Program-made: the position numbers and the translations under genes
Notes under the pieces: model-generated
Told to the model about the DNA's origin: nothing
Database searches by the model: none
Seen by the model: the letters and a program-made list of their open reading frames with translations, nothing else
NCBI RefSeq assembly: GCF_012911925.1
Contig: NZ_JAAXKY010000075.1
Location: 1 to 35,545, forward strand
DNA length: 35,545 nucleotides
From: Pseudonocardia xinjiangensis
GTDB lineage: Bacteria > Actinomycetota > Actinomycetes > Mycobacteriales > Pseudonocardiaceae
Direction of reading: 5' to 3'
Shown: positions 1 through 7,338 of the stretch, in pieces
How the letters are laid out: every line of letters begins with the position of its first letter
How positions within the stretch are numbered: the first letter of the stretch is position 1

Positions 1-3
1 GGC

Positions 4-30
4 GGGAACCGGGCGACTCGCGGGGGGTGG
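4..30. repeat. Copy of a short GGGCGACTCG repeat
   Basis: The sequence GGAACCGGGCGACTCG followed by a G-rich run with TGG lies at the window edge. A very similar string recurs twice near 6741-6786. No coding role is visible here. It may be a dispersed intergenic repeat or chance similarity in GC-rich DNA. Confidence 0.35.
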
Positions 31-63
31 GGCGGGAGATCGCCGGTTCCGGTTTGCCGACAT

Positions 64-110
64 TTTGACCACATATCACCCGTTCGAGTGGATCAGCTGC
101 GATCTTGTCA
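64..110 (+). promoter_or_regulatory. Conserved upstream block of first NAGPA gene
   Basis: This block aligns almost without gaps to 1951-1997, upstream of the second paralogue. Shared elements sit at identical distances from the two GTG starts: a TTG-type hexamer (TTGACC, 76 nt upstream), ATCAC-CG-TCGAG, and CGATCTTG (41 nt upstream). Conservation outside the coding region suggests promoter or operator sequence duplicated with the gene. No convincing -10 box is evident. Confidence 0.5.
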
Positions 111-140
111 GCTCCGTCCGGTCCACTCCTGGAGACCTGT

Positions 141-1424
141 GTGCGCCGCTCCCTGCTCGTCGTTGTCGTCGTCTGGGCCCTGGTCACACCGGTCGGGATC
201 GCTGTCTCCGCGGAACTGCCTGCCCCCGCTCCCGTACTGGCGGTCGCCACGGCGGACGCGCCCACCCCCGTCCCGCCGATTCCGCAGGGGTGGCCTGCGG
301 TGTCGTCCGCCTCTGCGACGAAGCCGGTCGAGATCATCCCCGGCGTCACCCGGTTCTCCGAGTCCTACCTGACCGCGGACGGGCCGCAGCACGTCCAGGT
401 GCTGCAGGTCGACCTGGGCCACGGCTCGGTGCGGGTCGACACCGTCGAGTCGCACGACCGCATCGTCGACCCGGCGAACGAGTCGACGACCTCGATGGGC
501 GCGCGCACGGGTGCCGTCGCCGGCATCAACGGGGACTTCTTCGCCATCCACGCCTCGGGTGCGCCGCTGGGGGGTGTGGTCCGGGACGGCGTGCTGCTCA
601 AGTCGCCCCGGCCGGACTTCGCCGCGCAGGTGGCGATCGCGAACCGGCGCGCCACCGTCGGCGAGGTGGACTTCACCGGGCAGGTGACGATCGGCGCCGC
701 CGCCGCCACCGTGGAGTCGGTCAACACCGTCGAGGACGCCTCGCTCGAGTACTACACGGCAGGTGCGGCCGAGCTCATCAGGAAGAAGCCCGTACCCCGG
801 GCCATCGACGGGATCACCGAGATCACGTCCGACCTCGGCGCCGTCGCCACGATCCCGGCGGGGACGCTCGTCATCGCCCACCGCGACGGCAAGGACGCCG
901 CGGTGATCGACCAGGTGCGGCCCGGCGCCACGTCGGTCCCGGCCCTCGGCCCGGACCAGGTCGGCCTGCTCGGCGGCGGCCCCGGTGCGGACTGGCTGAC
1001 CGAGCACGCGAAGCCCGGCGCCCGGATGCGGGTGTCCACGGACCTGTCCCGCACGGGCATCGACGCGCTGATCGGCGGCGCGACGGTGCTGGTGCGCGAC
1101 GGTGCCGTCTTCGACGACCCGACCGGGATGCCGCCCAGAGGCCGCAACCCCGAGACGATGATCGGTGTCAGCAAGGACGGCCGGCAGCTGACCCTCGTGG
1201 TGATCGACGGCCGGCAGGAGTCCTCGATCGGCGTGACGCCCCGGGAGGCGGCCGAGTACCTCGTCGCGCACGGCGTGGACAGCGGGGTGCTGCTCGACGG
1301 GGGAGGTTCGAGCACGCTGGCCGCCCGACTGCCCGGAACCACCGCCCTGACCGTCCTCAACCAGCCGTCCGACGCGACGGGGGAGCGACCCGTGGCCAAC
1401 GGGCTGTTCGTCTACAGCCGCTGA
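141..1424 (+). CDS. Secreted phosphodiester glycosidase family protein (NAGPA domain), paralogue 1
   Basis: The predicted protein has 427 residues. I chose GTG 141 because GGAGA lies 5 nt upstream and it places a clean signal peptide (VRR, a long hydrophobic run, then AVSA cleavage near residue 24) at the N-terminus. An in-frame ATG at 105 lacks this. A Pro/Ala-rich linker follows, then the NAGPA (PF09992-type) fold: AGINGDFFAIHASG around residue 127 and LLDGGGSSTLA near residue 385. These are the family's hallmark motifs. Family members cleave phosphodiester-linked sugars or act near exopolysaccharide synthesis, so an extracytoplasmic role is likely, but the substrate cannot be read from sequence. 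A close paralogue lies downstream in the same orientation. Confidence 0.88.
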   Translation: MRRSLLVVVVVWALVTPVGIAVSAELPAPAPVLAVATADAPTPVPPIPQGWPAVSSASATKPVEIIPGVTRFSESYLTADGPQHVQVLQVDLGHGSVRVDTVESHDRIVDPANESTTSMGARTGAVAGINGDFFAIHASGAPLGGVVRDGVLLKSPRPDFAAQVAIANRRATVGEVDFTGQVTIGAAAATVESVNTVEDASLEYYTAGAAELIRKKPVPRAIDGITEITSDLGAVATIPAGTLVIAHRDGKDAAVIDQVRPGATSVPALGPDQVGLLGGGPGADWLTEHAKPGARMRVSTDLSRTGIDALIGGATVLVRDGAVFDDPTGMPPRGRNPETMIGVSKDGRQLTLVVIDGRQESSIGVTPREAAEYLVAHGVDSGVLLDGGGSSTLAARLPGTTALTVLNQPSDATGERPVANGLFVYSR

Positions 1425-1544
1425 CTCGGCCACGACCACTGACGGGCACCGACCCGGCGTCAGTGTCGAGTGGTGACCTGCAGCAGCCGACCGGCCACGG
1501 CGGTTGCGGGGCGGGCGAGCGCCCTCTGGCCGCACCGCAGTTCT

Positions 1545-1835
1545 TCCGCGCACAGGTCGGCGCGCCGACCAGCGCCGTGAGGACGCCCAGCGGCACCTCG
1601 GTGGTCGGTACCGAGCGCACGACGCCGTCCATCACCAGCAGGAAGATCGCGCCCAGCAGCGCTGCCTGTGGGCGTAGGGACCCGCGGGCATCCGGGCGAC
1701 GTGCGTGATCACCGGCCCACCCAGTCGATGATCCCCGCGGCCAAGGCCGAGGCCTCAGGTCGTCAGGGTGGCGCCCACGACGTGGAACCCCTTGACCACC
1801 GCGCGTTCACCCCCGCCGCCGCACGGTGCACGTTG
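1545..1835 (-). pseudogene. Relic of FecCD-family ABC transporter permease (C-terminal part)
   Basis: Read on the minus strand and pieced across frames, this stretch matches the C-terminal region of FecCD permeases (siderophore, haem or cobalamin import). The pieces in order are VVKGFHVVGATLTT, then ASALAAGIIDWVG, then GPVITHVARMPAGP, then QAALLGAIFLLVMDGVVRSV, then PTTEVPLGVLTALVGAP. They follow the canonical order AAGIIGWVGLVIPHIARMLVGP, LLPASALLGA, IPLGILTALIGAP. At least three frameshifts and a stop separate the pieces, and no N-terminal half or partner genes are present. It is therefore a decayed remnant. It fills most of the gap between the two NAGPA paralogues. The match is by eye. Confidence 0.65.
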
Positions 1836-1950
1836 CGCCCGATTCTCTCGCGCGGCGATTTACTCCGTCCGTCCCTTTTTCGGGGACATTCGGGTGGCTT
1901 CGGGTCTTTCGGATGAGTGACGGAATTCGACGGGCCTGATTTACCCGTCG

Positions 1951-1997
1951 TTTGGCAACGCATCACTCGATCGAGCGGACGCAGTGCGATCTTGACG
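1951..1997 (+). promoter_or_regulatory. Conserved upstream block of second NAGPA gene
   Basis: This is the counterpart of 64-110. TTGGCA lies 76 nt and CGATCTTG 41 nt before the GTG start, with the ATCAC-CG-TCGAG core between them. Equal spacing in both copies argues for a duplicated functional control region. Confidence 0.5.
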
Positions 1998-2027
1998 GCC
2001 TCATCGGCCTACCCCTGGGAGATTTGC

Positions 2028-3314
2028 GTGCGTGTACGCCCCCGTTCCGTTCTGATCGTTGCCGTGGCAACGGCACTGGCCGCGCCGATCGGAATCGCCG
2101 CCGCTGCGGAACCGCCCACTCCCGCACCACCGACCGCCACCGCCGCGGACCCCTCCGCCCCCGTCCCTCCGATCCCGCAGGGATGGCCTGCCGTCTCCTC
2201 CGCCTCGGCGACGAAGCCGGTCGAGATCACGCCCGGTGTCACCGAGTATTCGGAGACCTACATCACCGCCGACGGGCCGGAGCACACCCAGGTGCTCCAG
2301 GTCGACCTGAGCCGCGGCAAGGTGCGGGTCGACACCGTCGAGTCGCACGACCACGTGATCGATCCGCCCAACGAACTGACTACCTCGATGGGCAATCGCA
2401 CCGGTGCCGTCGCCGGCATCAACGGCGACTTCTTCGCCATCCACGCGTCCGGCGCCCCGCTGGGTGGTGTGGTGCGGGACGGCGTCCTGCTCAAGACGCC
2501 CCGACCGCATTTCGCCGGGCAGGTCGCGATCGCGAACCGACGGGCGTCGGTCGGTGAGGTCGACTTCACCGGCAAGCTGACGATCGGCAAGGAGTCGGCC
2601 ACGCTCGAGTCGGTCAACACCGTCGAGGACGCGGCCCCCGACGGCCTCGCCATCACGTCCGACCTGCTCAAGAAGTCGAAGCCGCCGGCGGCCATCAACG
2701 GGATCACCGAGATCACGCCCGACCTCGGCGCCGTCGCCGCGATCCCCGCCGGGACGCTCGTCATCGCCCACCGCAACGGCGCGAGCCCCGCGGTGATCGA
2801 CCAGGTGATCCCCGACGCGACGTCCGTGCCTGCTCTCGGGCCGGACCAGGTCGGGCTGCTCGGCGGCGGTGCCGGCGCGGGCTGGTTGACGGAGCATGCC
2901 ACGCCCGGTGCTCGGGTATCGATCTCGGCGGACCTCTCGAGCAAGGGCATCGACACCCTGATCGGTGGGGCCACGGTGCTGGTGCAGAACGGCGCCGTCT
3001 TCAACGACCCGACCGGCGCGCCGCCCAGCGGTCGCAACCCCGAGACGATGGTCGGCGTCAGCAAGGATGGACGCCAGCTGACCATGGTGGTCATCGACGG
3101 CCGGCAGACGACCTCGATCGGAGTCACGCCCCAGGAGGCGTCGGAGTACCTCGTCGCACACGGGATGGACGCCGGGGTGCTGCTCGACGGGGGCGGTTCG
3201 AGCACCCTGGCCGCCCAGTTGCCCGGCACCACCGGCCTGACCATCCTCAACCACCCGTCCGATGCTGCTGGGGAGCGCCCCGTGGCCAACGGGCTGTTCG
3301 TCTACGACCACTGA
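2028..3314 (+). CDS. Secreted phosphodiester glycosidase family protein (NAGPA domain), paralogue 2
   Basis: The predicted protein has 428 residues and starts at GTG 2028, with GGGAGA 5 nt upstream. The signal peptide is VRVRPRSVLIVAVATALAAP with an AAAA-type cleavage site near residue 27. The whole protein aligns with the 141-1424 product, including the identical stretch IPQGWPAVSSASATKPVEI, the INGDFFAIHASGAPLGG core and the terminal LLDGGGSSTLA motif. By eye about three quarters of residues are identical. The least conserved parts are the pro-region and the loop near GLAITSDLLKKSK. This is a tandem duplication with partial divergence. Function is inferred from the family only: an extracytoplasmic phosphodiester glycosidase or exopolysaccharide-related enzyme. 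Confidence 0.88.
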   Translation: MRVRPRSVLIVAVATALAAPIGIAAAAEPPTPAPPTATAADPSAPVPPIPQGWPAVSSASATKPVEITPGVTEYSETYITADGPEHTQVLQVDLSRGKVRVDTVESHDHVIDPPNELTTSMGNRTGAVAGINGDFFAIHASGAPLGGVVRDGVLLKTPRPHFAGQVAIANRRASVGEVDFTGKLTIGKESATLESVNTVEDAAPDGLAITSDLLKKSKPPAAINGITEITPDLGAVAAIPAGTLVIAHRNGASPAVIDQVIPDATSVPALGPDQVGLLGGGAGAGWLTEHATPGARVSISADLSSKGIDTLIGGATVLVQNGAVFNDPTGAPPSGRNPETMVGVSKDGRQLTMVVIDGRQTTSIGVTPQEASEYLVAHGMDAGVLLDGGGSSTLAAQLPGTTGLTILNHPSDAAGERPVANGLFVYDH

Positions 3315-3538
3315 CGCGGCACCCCCTCGTCCGCCGGCTCGGCCGCTCTCCCGCTCGTAGGGTTGAGTGGTCGAGCCGTCGAGGTATCCGCGGACCCAGC
3401 ACGCCGCCCGGTCCGGTGCGAGCGCTTCGAACCTCATTTCGCAACCGGGCTTTCGCCAATTGTCCGGAATGCCGAAATGCTGCTACCGGGCGGTCCCGGC
3501 GCAGGGTTGAAGAGGGCTGGAAACGGTGATTCAGCGGC

Positions 3539-4066
3539 GTGGTTTGGCGACGACGACGGGGATATGACCCCTATGATCGGTATGATCCGTACGGCTACGA
3601 TCCGTACGACCCTTATGACCCGCGCAACCAGCGCAGGGGAGGCGGGTACTACCAGCCGGCTCGGGGTGGCTCGTGCCTTCGCGATGCCTGCCTGCTCGAC
3701 GCGGGATGCTGCATCGGCGAGAGCCTCGACGGCAACTGCCTGGTTCTCACGCTGCCGGCCGTGCCCCACCTGATCGTCGCGCTGGTCCGAGGTGTGGGTC
3801 CGGCGGTCCGCAGCCCGCGCCCGCGGCGCGGCGGCGCCGAGCGGATGATCGCGCTGGTTCGCGTCTACCAGCGGCAGATCAGTGCCCGCCGGCCTGCCTG
3901 CTGCCGTTTCACCCCGACGTGCTCGGAGTACGCCGTGCAGGCGCTTCGGTCGCACGGTGCGGTGCGCGGGTCGGTGCTGACCCTGCGCCGGCTGGTCCGG
4001 TGCCGGCCGGGCGGCCGCCGGGGGCACGACCCGGTCCCGACGCCGGGCGCCCGGGCCGGCAGCTGA
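3539..4066 (+). CDS. yidD: YidD-type membrane protein insertion efficiency factor with Tyr-rich N-terminal repeat
   Basis: The predicted protein has 175 residues and starts at GTG 3539, with only a weak ribosome site. Three parts are visible. First, residues 8-28 are a low-complexity run of YDPY/YDRY units. Second, there is a Cys-rich segment (CLRDACLLDAGCCIGE) with a hydrophobic stretch. Third, residues from about 105 form the YidD (UPF0161) domain with YQRQIS and the signature CCRFTPTCSEYA, ending in HDPVP. YidD proteins assist YidC/Sec membrane insertion. Most are about 70-100 residues and sit next to rpmH-rnpA-yidC, whereas this one stands alone and carries an extra head. Assignment of the C-terminal domain is secure; the role of the head is unknown. 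Confidence 0.85.
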   Translation: MVWRRRRGYDPYDRYDPYGYDPYDPYDPRNQRRGGGYYQPARGGSCLRDACLLDAGCCIGESLDGNCLVLTLPAVPHLIVALVRGVGPAVRSPRPRRGGAERMIALVRVYQRQISARRPACCRFTPTCSEYAVQALRSHGAVRGSVLTLRRLVRCRPGGRRGHDPVPTPGARAGS

Positions 4067-4123
4067 GTTGCAGCAAAGCCACGTTGACGCCATCTGATTG
4101 CGTGAACGTGGCTTTGCTGCAAC
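4067..4123. repeat. Near-perfect hairpin repeat, copy 1 (terminator-like)
   Basis: Two arms of 19 nt (4067-4085 and 4105-4123, starting GTTGCAGCAAAGCCACG) are exact reverse complements. Inner pairing of ACGC with GCGT leaves a loop of about 9 nt. It begins 1 nt after the yidD stop and lies 11 nt before the end of the convergent decarboxylase gene, so it could act as a bidirectional terminator. It has no T-tract. A second copy with the same core lies at 28174-28228. Confidence 0.85.
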
Positions 4124-4133
4124 GTGGGGTGGC

Positions 4134-5605
4134 TCAGGCGACCACCCGGATTGTCGTGAGTTCGGGGTCCGTCGGGTCGGGCAGCACCATTCCGGCCTGC
4201 ACCCCGCTGCGCAGGTAGTCGAGCGCCCGCTGTCCGATGCGCTCGCCGGGGAGCAGCACGGGAATCCCCGGCGGGTAGGGAGTGACCTGCTCCGCGCAGA
4301 TCCGGCCGGCGGCATCGTCGGCGCGCACGTCTTCCGTGCGGGCGAAGAACGCCTCCCGCGGAAGCATCACCGTGTCGAGCTCGAGGTCGTCCGGTGACGG
4401 GAGCTCGACCGGGGAGGGCTTCGGCAGGTCGTGCGCTGCCTTGGTCAGTGCGCCGAGCGCGTCGACCAGCAGGGTGGCCGTGCCGGCGTCGTCGCCGATC
4501 GTGAGCTGGGCCTCGACGCGCCGGTGGTCGGAGGTCCCCATGTCGACGGCCCGCTCCGCGCGCAACCAGTCCGCCGCCTGGTAGCCGGAGATGTCCAGCT
4601 CGGAGACGTCCATGATGACCTTCAGCGGGTCCAGCTCGTGGGACGCCTCGGCACCGATCAGCTCGTCGTGCAGCACCCGAAGGCCGGGAAGCTCCGCGAG
4701 CCGTTGCCGCACGTCCCCCGCGAGAGCCAGGGCGTCGTCGAGCAGGTGGTGGCCGTGCTGCACCATCTGGCGACGCCAGCCGTCCATCGCCGCGTAGATC
4801 AGGACGTTCGGGCTGGTGGTCGCCAGCAGGTCGGCGCAGGCGCGCAGGTGGGCGGGGTCGACGAGGTCGCCCTGCAGGTGGAACACCGACCCCTGCTCCA
4901 GCCCCGCGCCCATCTTGTGGATGCTCACCACGCACAGGTCGGCGCCGGCGTCCATGGCCCAGGTGGGCAGCTTCTCGTGGAACGGCAGGTGCGCGCCCCA
5001 CGCCTCGTCGACCACGAGTGGCAGCCCGCGGCCGTGGCACAGCTGCGCAATGGCGGCGATGTCGGCGCAGGTGCCGTAGGGAGTCGGACTGGTGATCAGC
5101 ACGCCGCCGACGTCGGGCTCGCGGTCGAGGGCCTGCTCGACGCTCTCGGGCGACGGCGGGTGGGCGAAGTGCAGGGCGGCGTCGTATCTCGGGTGGACCC
5201 AGGCGGGTTGCAGCCCGGAGAGGACGAGCCCGGAGATCACCGACTTGTGGACGTCGCGTCCCACCAGGATGCGACCGTGTCGCCCGGCGACCGCGAGCAT
5301 CGCGCTCTTGACCGACAGCGAGCTGCCGCAGGTGGAGAAGAAGGCATGGTCGGCGCCCACGGCGTCGCCATCAACTGCTGTGCCCGCTCGATCACCCCTC
5401 CGGACGAGGACCGGTCGTCGAGCCCGGAGGTCGCCAGCATGTCGCCTCGGAAGACGTCCTCGCCCAGCACCGCCCGCACCCGCGGGTCGACGCCGCGGCC
5501 CTGCTTGTGGCCTGGTGGGGTGAACGGCGTGCGCCTGTGCCGGTGGTACCCGGCGAGCGCGTCCAGCACGGGTGCTTCGTCGTGGTCCATGCGGTCGTGG
5601 TCCAT
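4134..5605 (-). pseudogene. Orn/Lys/Arg decarboxylase-family PLP enzyme, frameshifted
   Basis: The product resembles PLP-dependent fold-type I Orn/Lys/Arg decarboxylases. The N-terminal part starts at ATG 5605 (or 5590) and reads MDHDEAPVLDALAGYHRHRR, then FTPPGHKQGRG, and continues to GGVIERAQQLMA. It then leaves frame. The rest, from VGADHAFFSTCGSSLSVKSA to the stop at 4134, lies in another frame, with the PLP-lysine motif SIHKMGAG near 4920 and DEAWGAHLPFH before it. The break lies at about 5363-5370, where one missing base after ATGGC restores a continuous protein of about 490 residues, the normal family length. Both halves are well conserved, so the lesion is either recent or a sequencing error. 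The substrate is not determined. Confidence 0.82.
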
Positions 5606-5664
5606 ACGGTCGGCCTACCCGGCGCCCCTCGTCGGCAACACGCGTCGGAAGTGAGGTGGGCGAC

Positions 5665-6699
5665 CTACCTGCCCGGCGAATGGTGCAGAAGGAACTGACG
5701 TGCCGTGCCCTGCGCATCTCGGGCCGCCGGGCTCAGCCAGAACCCGAGATGGTCGTCGTCCTCCATCCAGTGGTGCTGGGCCCCCGGGATCTGCCCGGCG
5801 GCGTGCACACCGTCCTCGAACGGGACGTCGCCGTCCTGAGTGCCGTGCACGATCAGGCTGGGCGTGGTGACCTGCGCCAGGGGGAGCGCGGGCAGCGCCC
5901 TGGCCTGCTCGGAGTCGTTCCGGGTGCCCGGCATCCGTTCTTCGTAGGGGAACGTGGTGCCGAACATGGCGGTGAAGAACTCCCGGACCTGCTGCGTGTC
6001 CATGATGTGGGCGGTGCGTTGCGCCTTCTGCTCGGCGGTGAAGGTGCTGGTCTCGTCCAGCGTGCCCGCCACGATCGTCCCGAGCGACACGTTCGCGGTC
6101 AGCTTCACGAGCTTCTGGCCGATCGTGTTCATGAACGCCGTCCGCGCCGGCGAGCCGGATGCCGGTGTGCCGGGCACCGGCCTGCTCGTGCCGCCGACGG
6201 AGACCAGGCCCCAGACCCGCTCGGGGTGACGGGCCGCGAACGTGTACGCGACGGGGGCGCCTGCCGAGGCCGCCAGCACGCCCACCCGCTCGATCCGCAG
6301 CTCGTCGAGCAGGGCGGCCAGGAGGTCGGCCTGCTCCGCCGGCGTCCGGCCCGAGGACAGCGGGGTGCCGAGGTAGCCCGGCCGGGAGGGGCTCAGGATC
6401 CGGAACCCGTCGTCCTGCAGCCAGGCGGCGAACAGCCGGCCCTGGTCGGCTCCGCCCAGCCCCGCGTGCACCGACAGGACGACGGGCCCGGCGCTGCCGT
6501 ACAGGTCGTACTCGACCGGCCCGCGGGCCGTCTCGGCGGTGCGCAGGTCGAGCTGGACGCCGGGCCGGAGCACGCGCCGGTCGCCCTCCGGGAAGTCCCC
6601 GTCCCACGCGAGGAGCCCCAGTACGAAGGCCGCCGGTACGCCGAGCAGGACGACCGCCGCGACGGTGAGGGTCTTCCTGATGCGCCCTCTCGTCGTCAC
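5665..6699 (-). CDS. Membrane-anchored alpha/beta hydrolase
   Basis: The predicted protein has 344 residues and begins with a basic N-terminus and one membrane segment (about residues 10-31), consistent with export or membrane anchoring. The hydrolase fold shows the oxyanion-side segment VVLSVHAGLGG, a nucleophile elbow VGVLAASAGAPVA (small-x-Ser-x-Gly), a probable acidic residue in HGTQDGDVPF and the catalytic His in AQHHWMEDDDHLGFW. These fit the proline iminopeptidase/haloperoxidase-like group, but no substrate can be assigned. The gene overlaps the upstream DUF1772 gene by 4 nt (6696-6699), so the two are probably co-translated. Confidence 0.82.
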   Translation of the reverse strand: MTTRGRIRKTLTVAAVVLLGVPAAFVLGLLAWDGDFPEGDRRVLRPGVQLDLRTAETARGPVEYDLYGSAGPVVLSVHAGLGGADQGRLFAAWLQDDGFRILSPSRPGYLGTPLSSGRTPAEQADLLAALLDELRIERVGVLAASAGAPVAYTFAARHPERVWGLVSVGGTSRPVPGTPASGSPARTAFMNTIGQKLVKLTANVSLGTIVAGTLDETSTFTAEQKAQRTAHIMDTQQVREFFTAMFGTTFPYEERMPGTRNDSEQARALPALPLAQVTTPSLIVHGTQDGDVPFEDGVHAAGQIPGAQHHWMEDDDHLGFWLSPAARDAQGTARQFLLHHSPGR

Positions 6700-7256
6700 G
6701 CCGGCCGGCCCGCGCCGTCCGGTGCGGGGTGGGCGCCCCCGGAACGGGCGACTCGGCCGCTGGAAACGGGCGACTCGCGGGGTGGGTGGCGGCGGGCCAG
6801 GTCGGCCGCGGCGATCGTCAGCGCGAACGCGGCCACCGCGACGACCACCCGGACGTCGTTGAAGGCGCCCCAGACGGCCAGCCGCTCCTGGTAGCCGGCG
6901 GCGAGAGCGCCCGCGGCCCAGGCCCTGATCTCGTCGTGGATCGGCACGGTGCCGAACCTGGTGACGAGGAACGTCGTGAGGGTGAGCGCCACGCCGCCCA
7001 CGGCGAAGCCCCGGGCCCGGCCGCGGGTGGCGAGCGCCAGCCAGCAGCCGGCCAGGAACGTGGCCACCATCAGCCCCTGCGTGACCACGCCGTTGAGCTT
7101 CATCAGCTCGGTGCGGAACGTCAGGTGCACGTCCAGGGGGACGGCGGAGAAGGTCGGTTCCACGTTGGCCCAGCCGTAGAACATGGTTCCGGCGAGCAGA
7201 CCGGTCGTCAGCTGCGCCGCGAAGGCCGCTGTCCTCGGGAAGATCTCACGCTGCAT
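6696..7256 (-). CDS. DUF1772 (anthrone oxygenase-like) membrane protein
   Basis: The predicted protein has 186 residues and four likely membrane segments (around residues 12-30, 57-77, 83-100 and 130-150). The pattern GLLAGTMFYGWANVEPTFSAV near the start and TVPIHDEIRAW in the middle is typical of the DUF1772/anthrone-oxygenase-like family, in which most bacterial members have no known reaction. The C-terminal tail (HPPRESPVSSGRVARSGG) is encoded by two copies of a GGGCGACTCG repeat and is probably dispensable. The gene is divergent from the SARP-type regulator, sharing an 82-nt control region, and overlaps the downstream hydrolase by 4 nt. Confidence 0.75.
   Translation of the reverse strand: MQREIFPRTAAFAAQLTTGLLAGTMFYGWANVEPTFSAVPLDVHLTFRTELMKLNGVVTQGLMVATFLAGCWLALATRGRARGFAVGGVALTLTTFLVTRFGTVPIHDEIRAWAAGALAAGYQERLAVWGAFNDVRVVVAVAAFALTIAAADLARRHPPRESPVSSGRVARSGGAHPAPDGAGRPA
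6741..6786. repeat. Two direct copies of a GGGCGACTCG repeat
   Basis: GGAACGGGCGACTCG (6741-6755) and GGAAACGGGCGACTCGCGG (6762-6780) lie 21 nt apart inside the 3' end of the DUF1772 gene. The second, with its trailing GGTGGG, closely matches the string at 4-30. Insertion of a repeat into the gene end would explain the low-complexity tail. Confidence 0.45.
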
Positions 7257-7279
7257 GGGGACCAGGCTGTCGACCGGCG

Positions 7280-7308
7280 CTCACAGACCGCACACAGATC
7301 GCTCACAG
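7280..7308 (+). promoter_or_regulatory. Triple direct-repeat operator (CACAG, 11-bp period)
   Basis: Three 7-mers CTCACAG, CACACAG and CTCACAG are separated by exactly 4 nt each, so CACAG recurs at 7282, 7293 and 7304. Spacing of 11 bp is the hallmark of OmpR/PhoB-fold regulators (PhoP, MtrA, SARPs). The mycobacterial PhoP box TCACAGC-N4-TCACAGC is the closest pattern I know. The array lies between divergent DUF1772 and SARP genes and ends about 30 nt before the SARP start. Confidence 0.6.
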
Positions 7309-7338
7309 CGCGACGGCCGGTGCTGGCACAGTGGCCGC

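Noticed and set aside
108..1553. A long open frame opposite the first NAGPA gene
   Set aside because: The plus strand has signal peptide, ribosome site and domain motifs. The minus-strand frame has none.
6240..6300. Hydrolase nucleophile elbow beginning with Ala instead of Gly (AASAG)
   Set aside because: The first position of the elbow only needs a small residue, and Ala is common in the superfamily, so this is not evidence of inactivity.
7183..7338. Upstream extension of the SARP gene to ATG 7183
   Set aside because: The extra 52 residues are not SARP-like, overlap the divergent DUF1772 start and contain the CACAG array. The conserved domain begins at GTG 7339.
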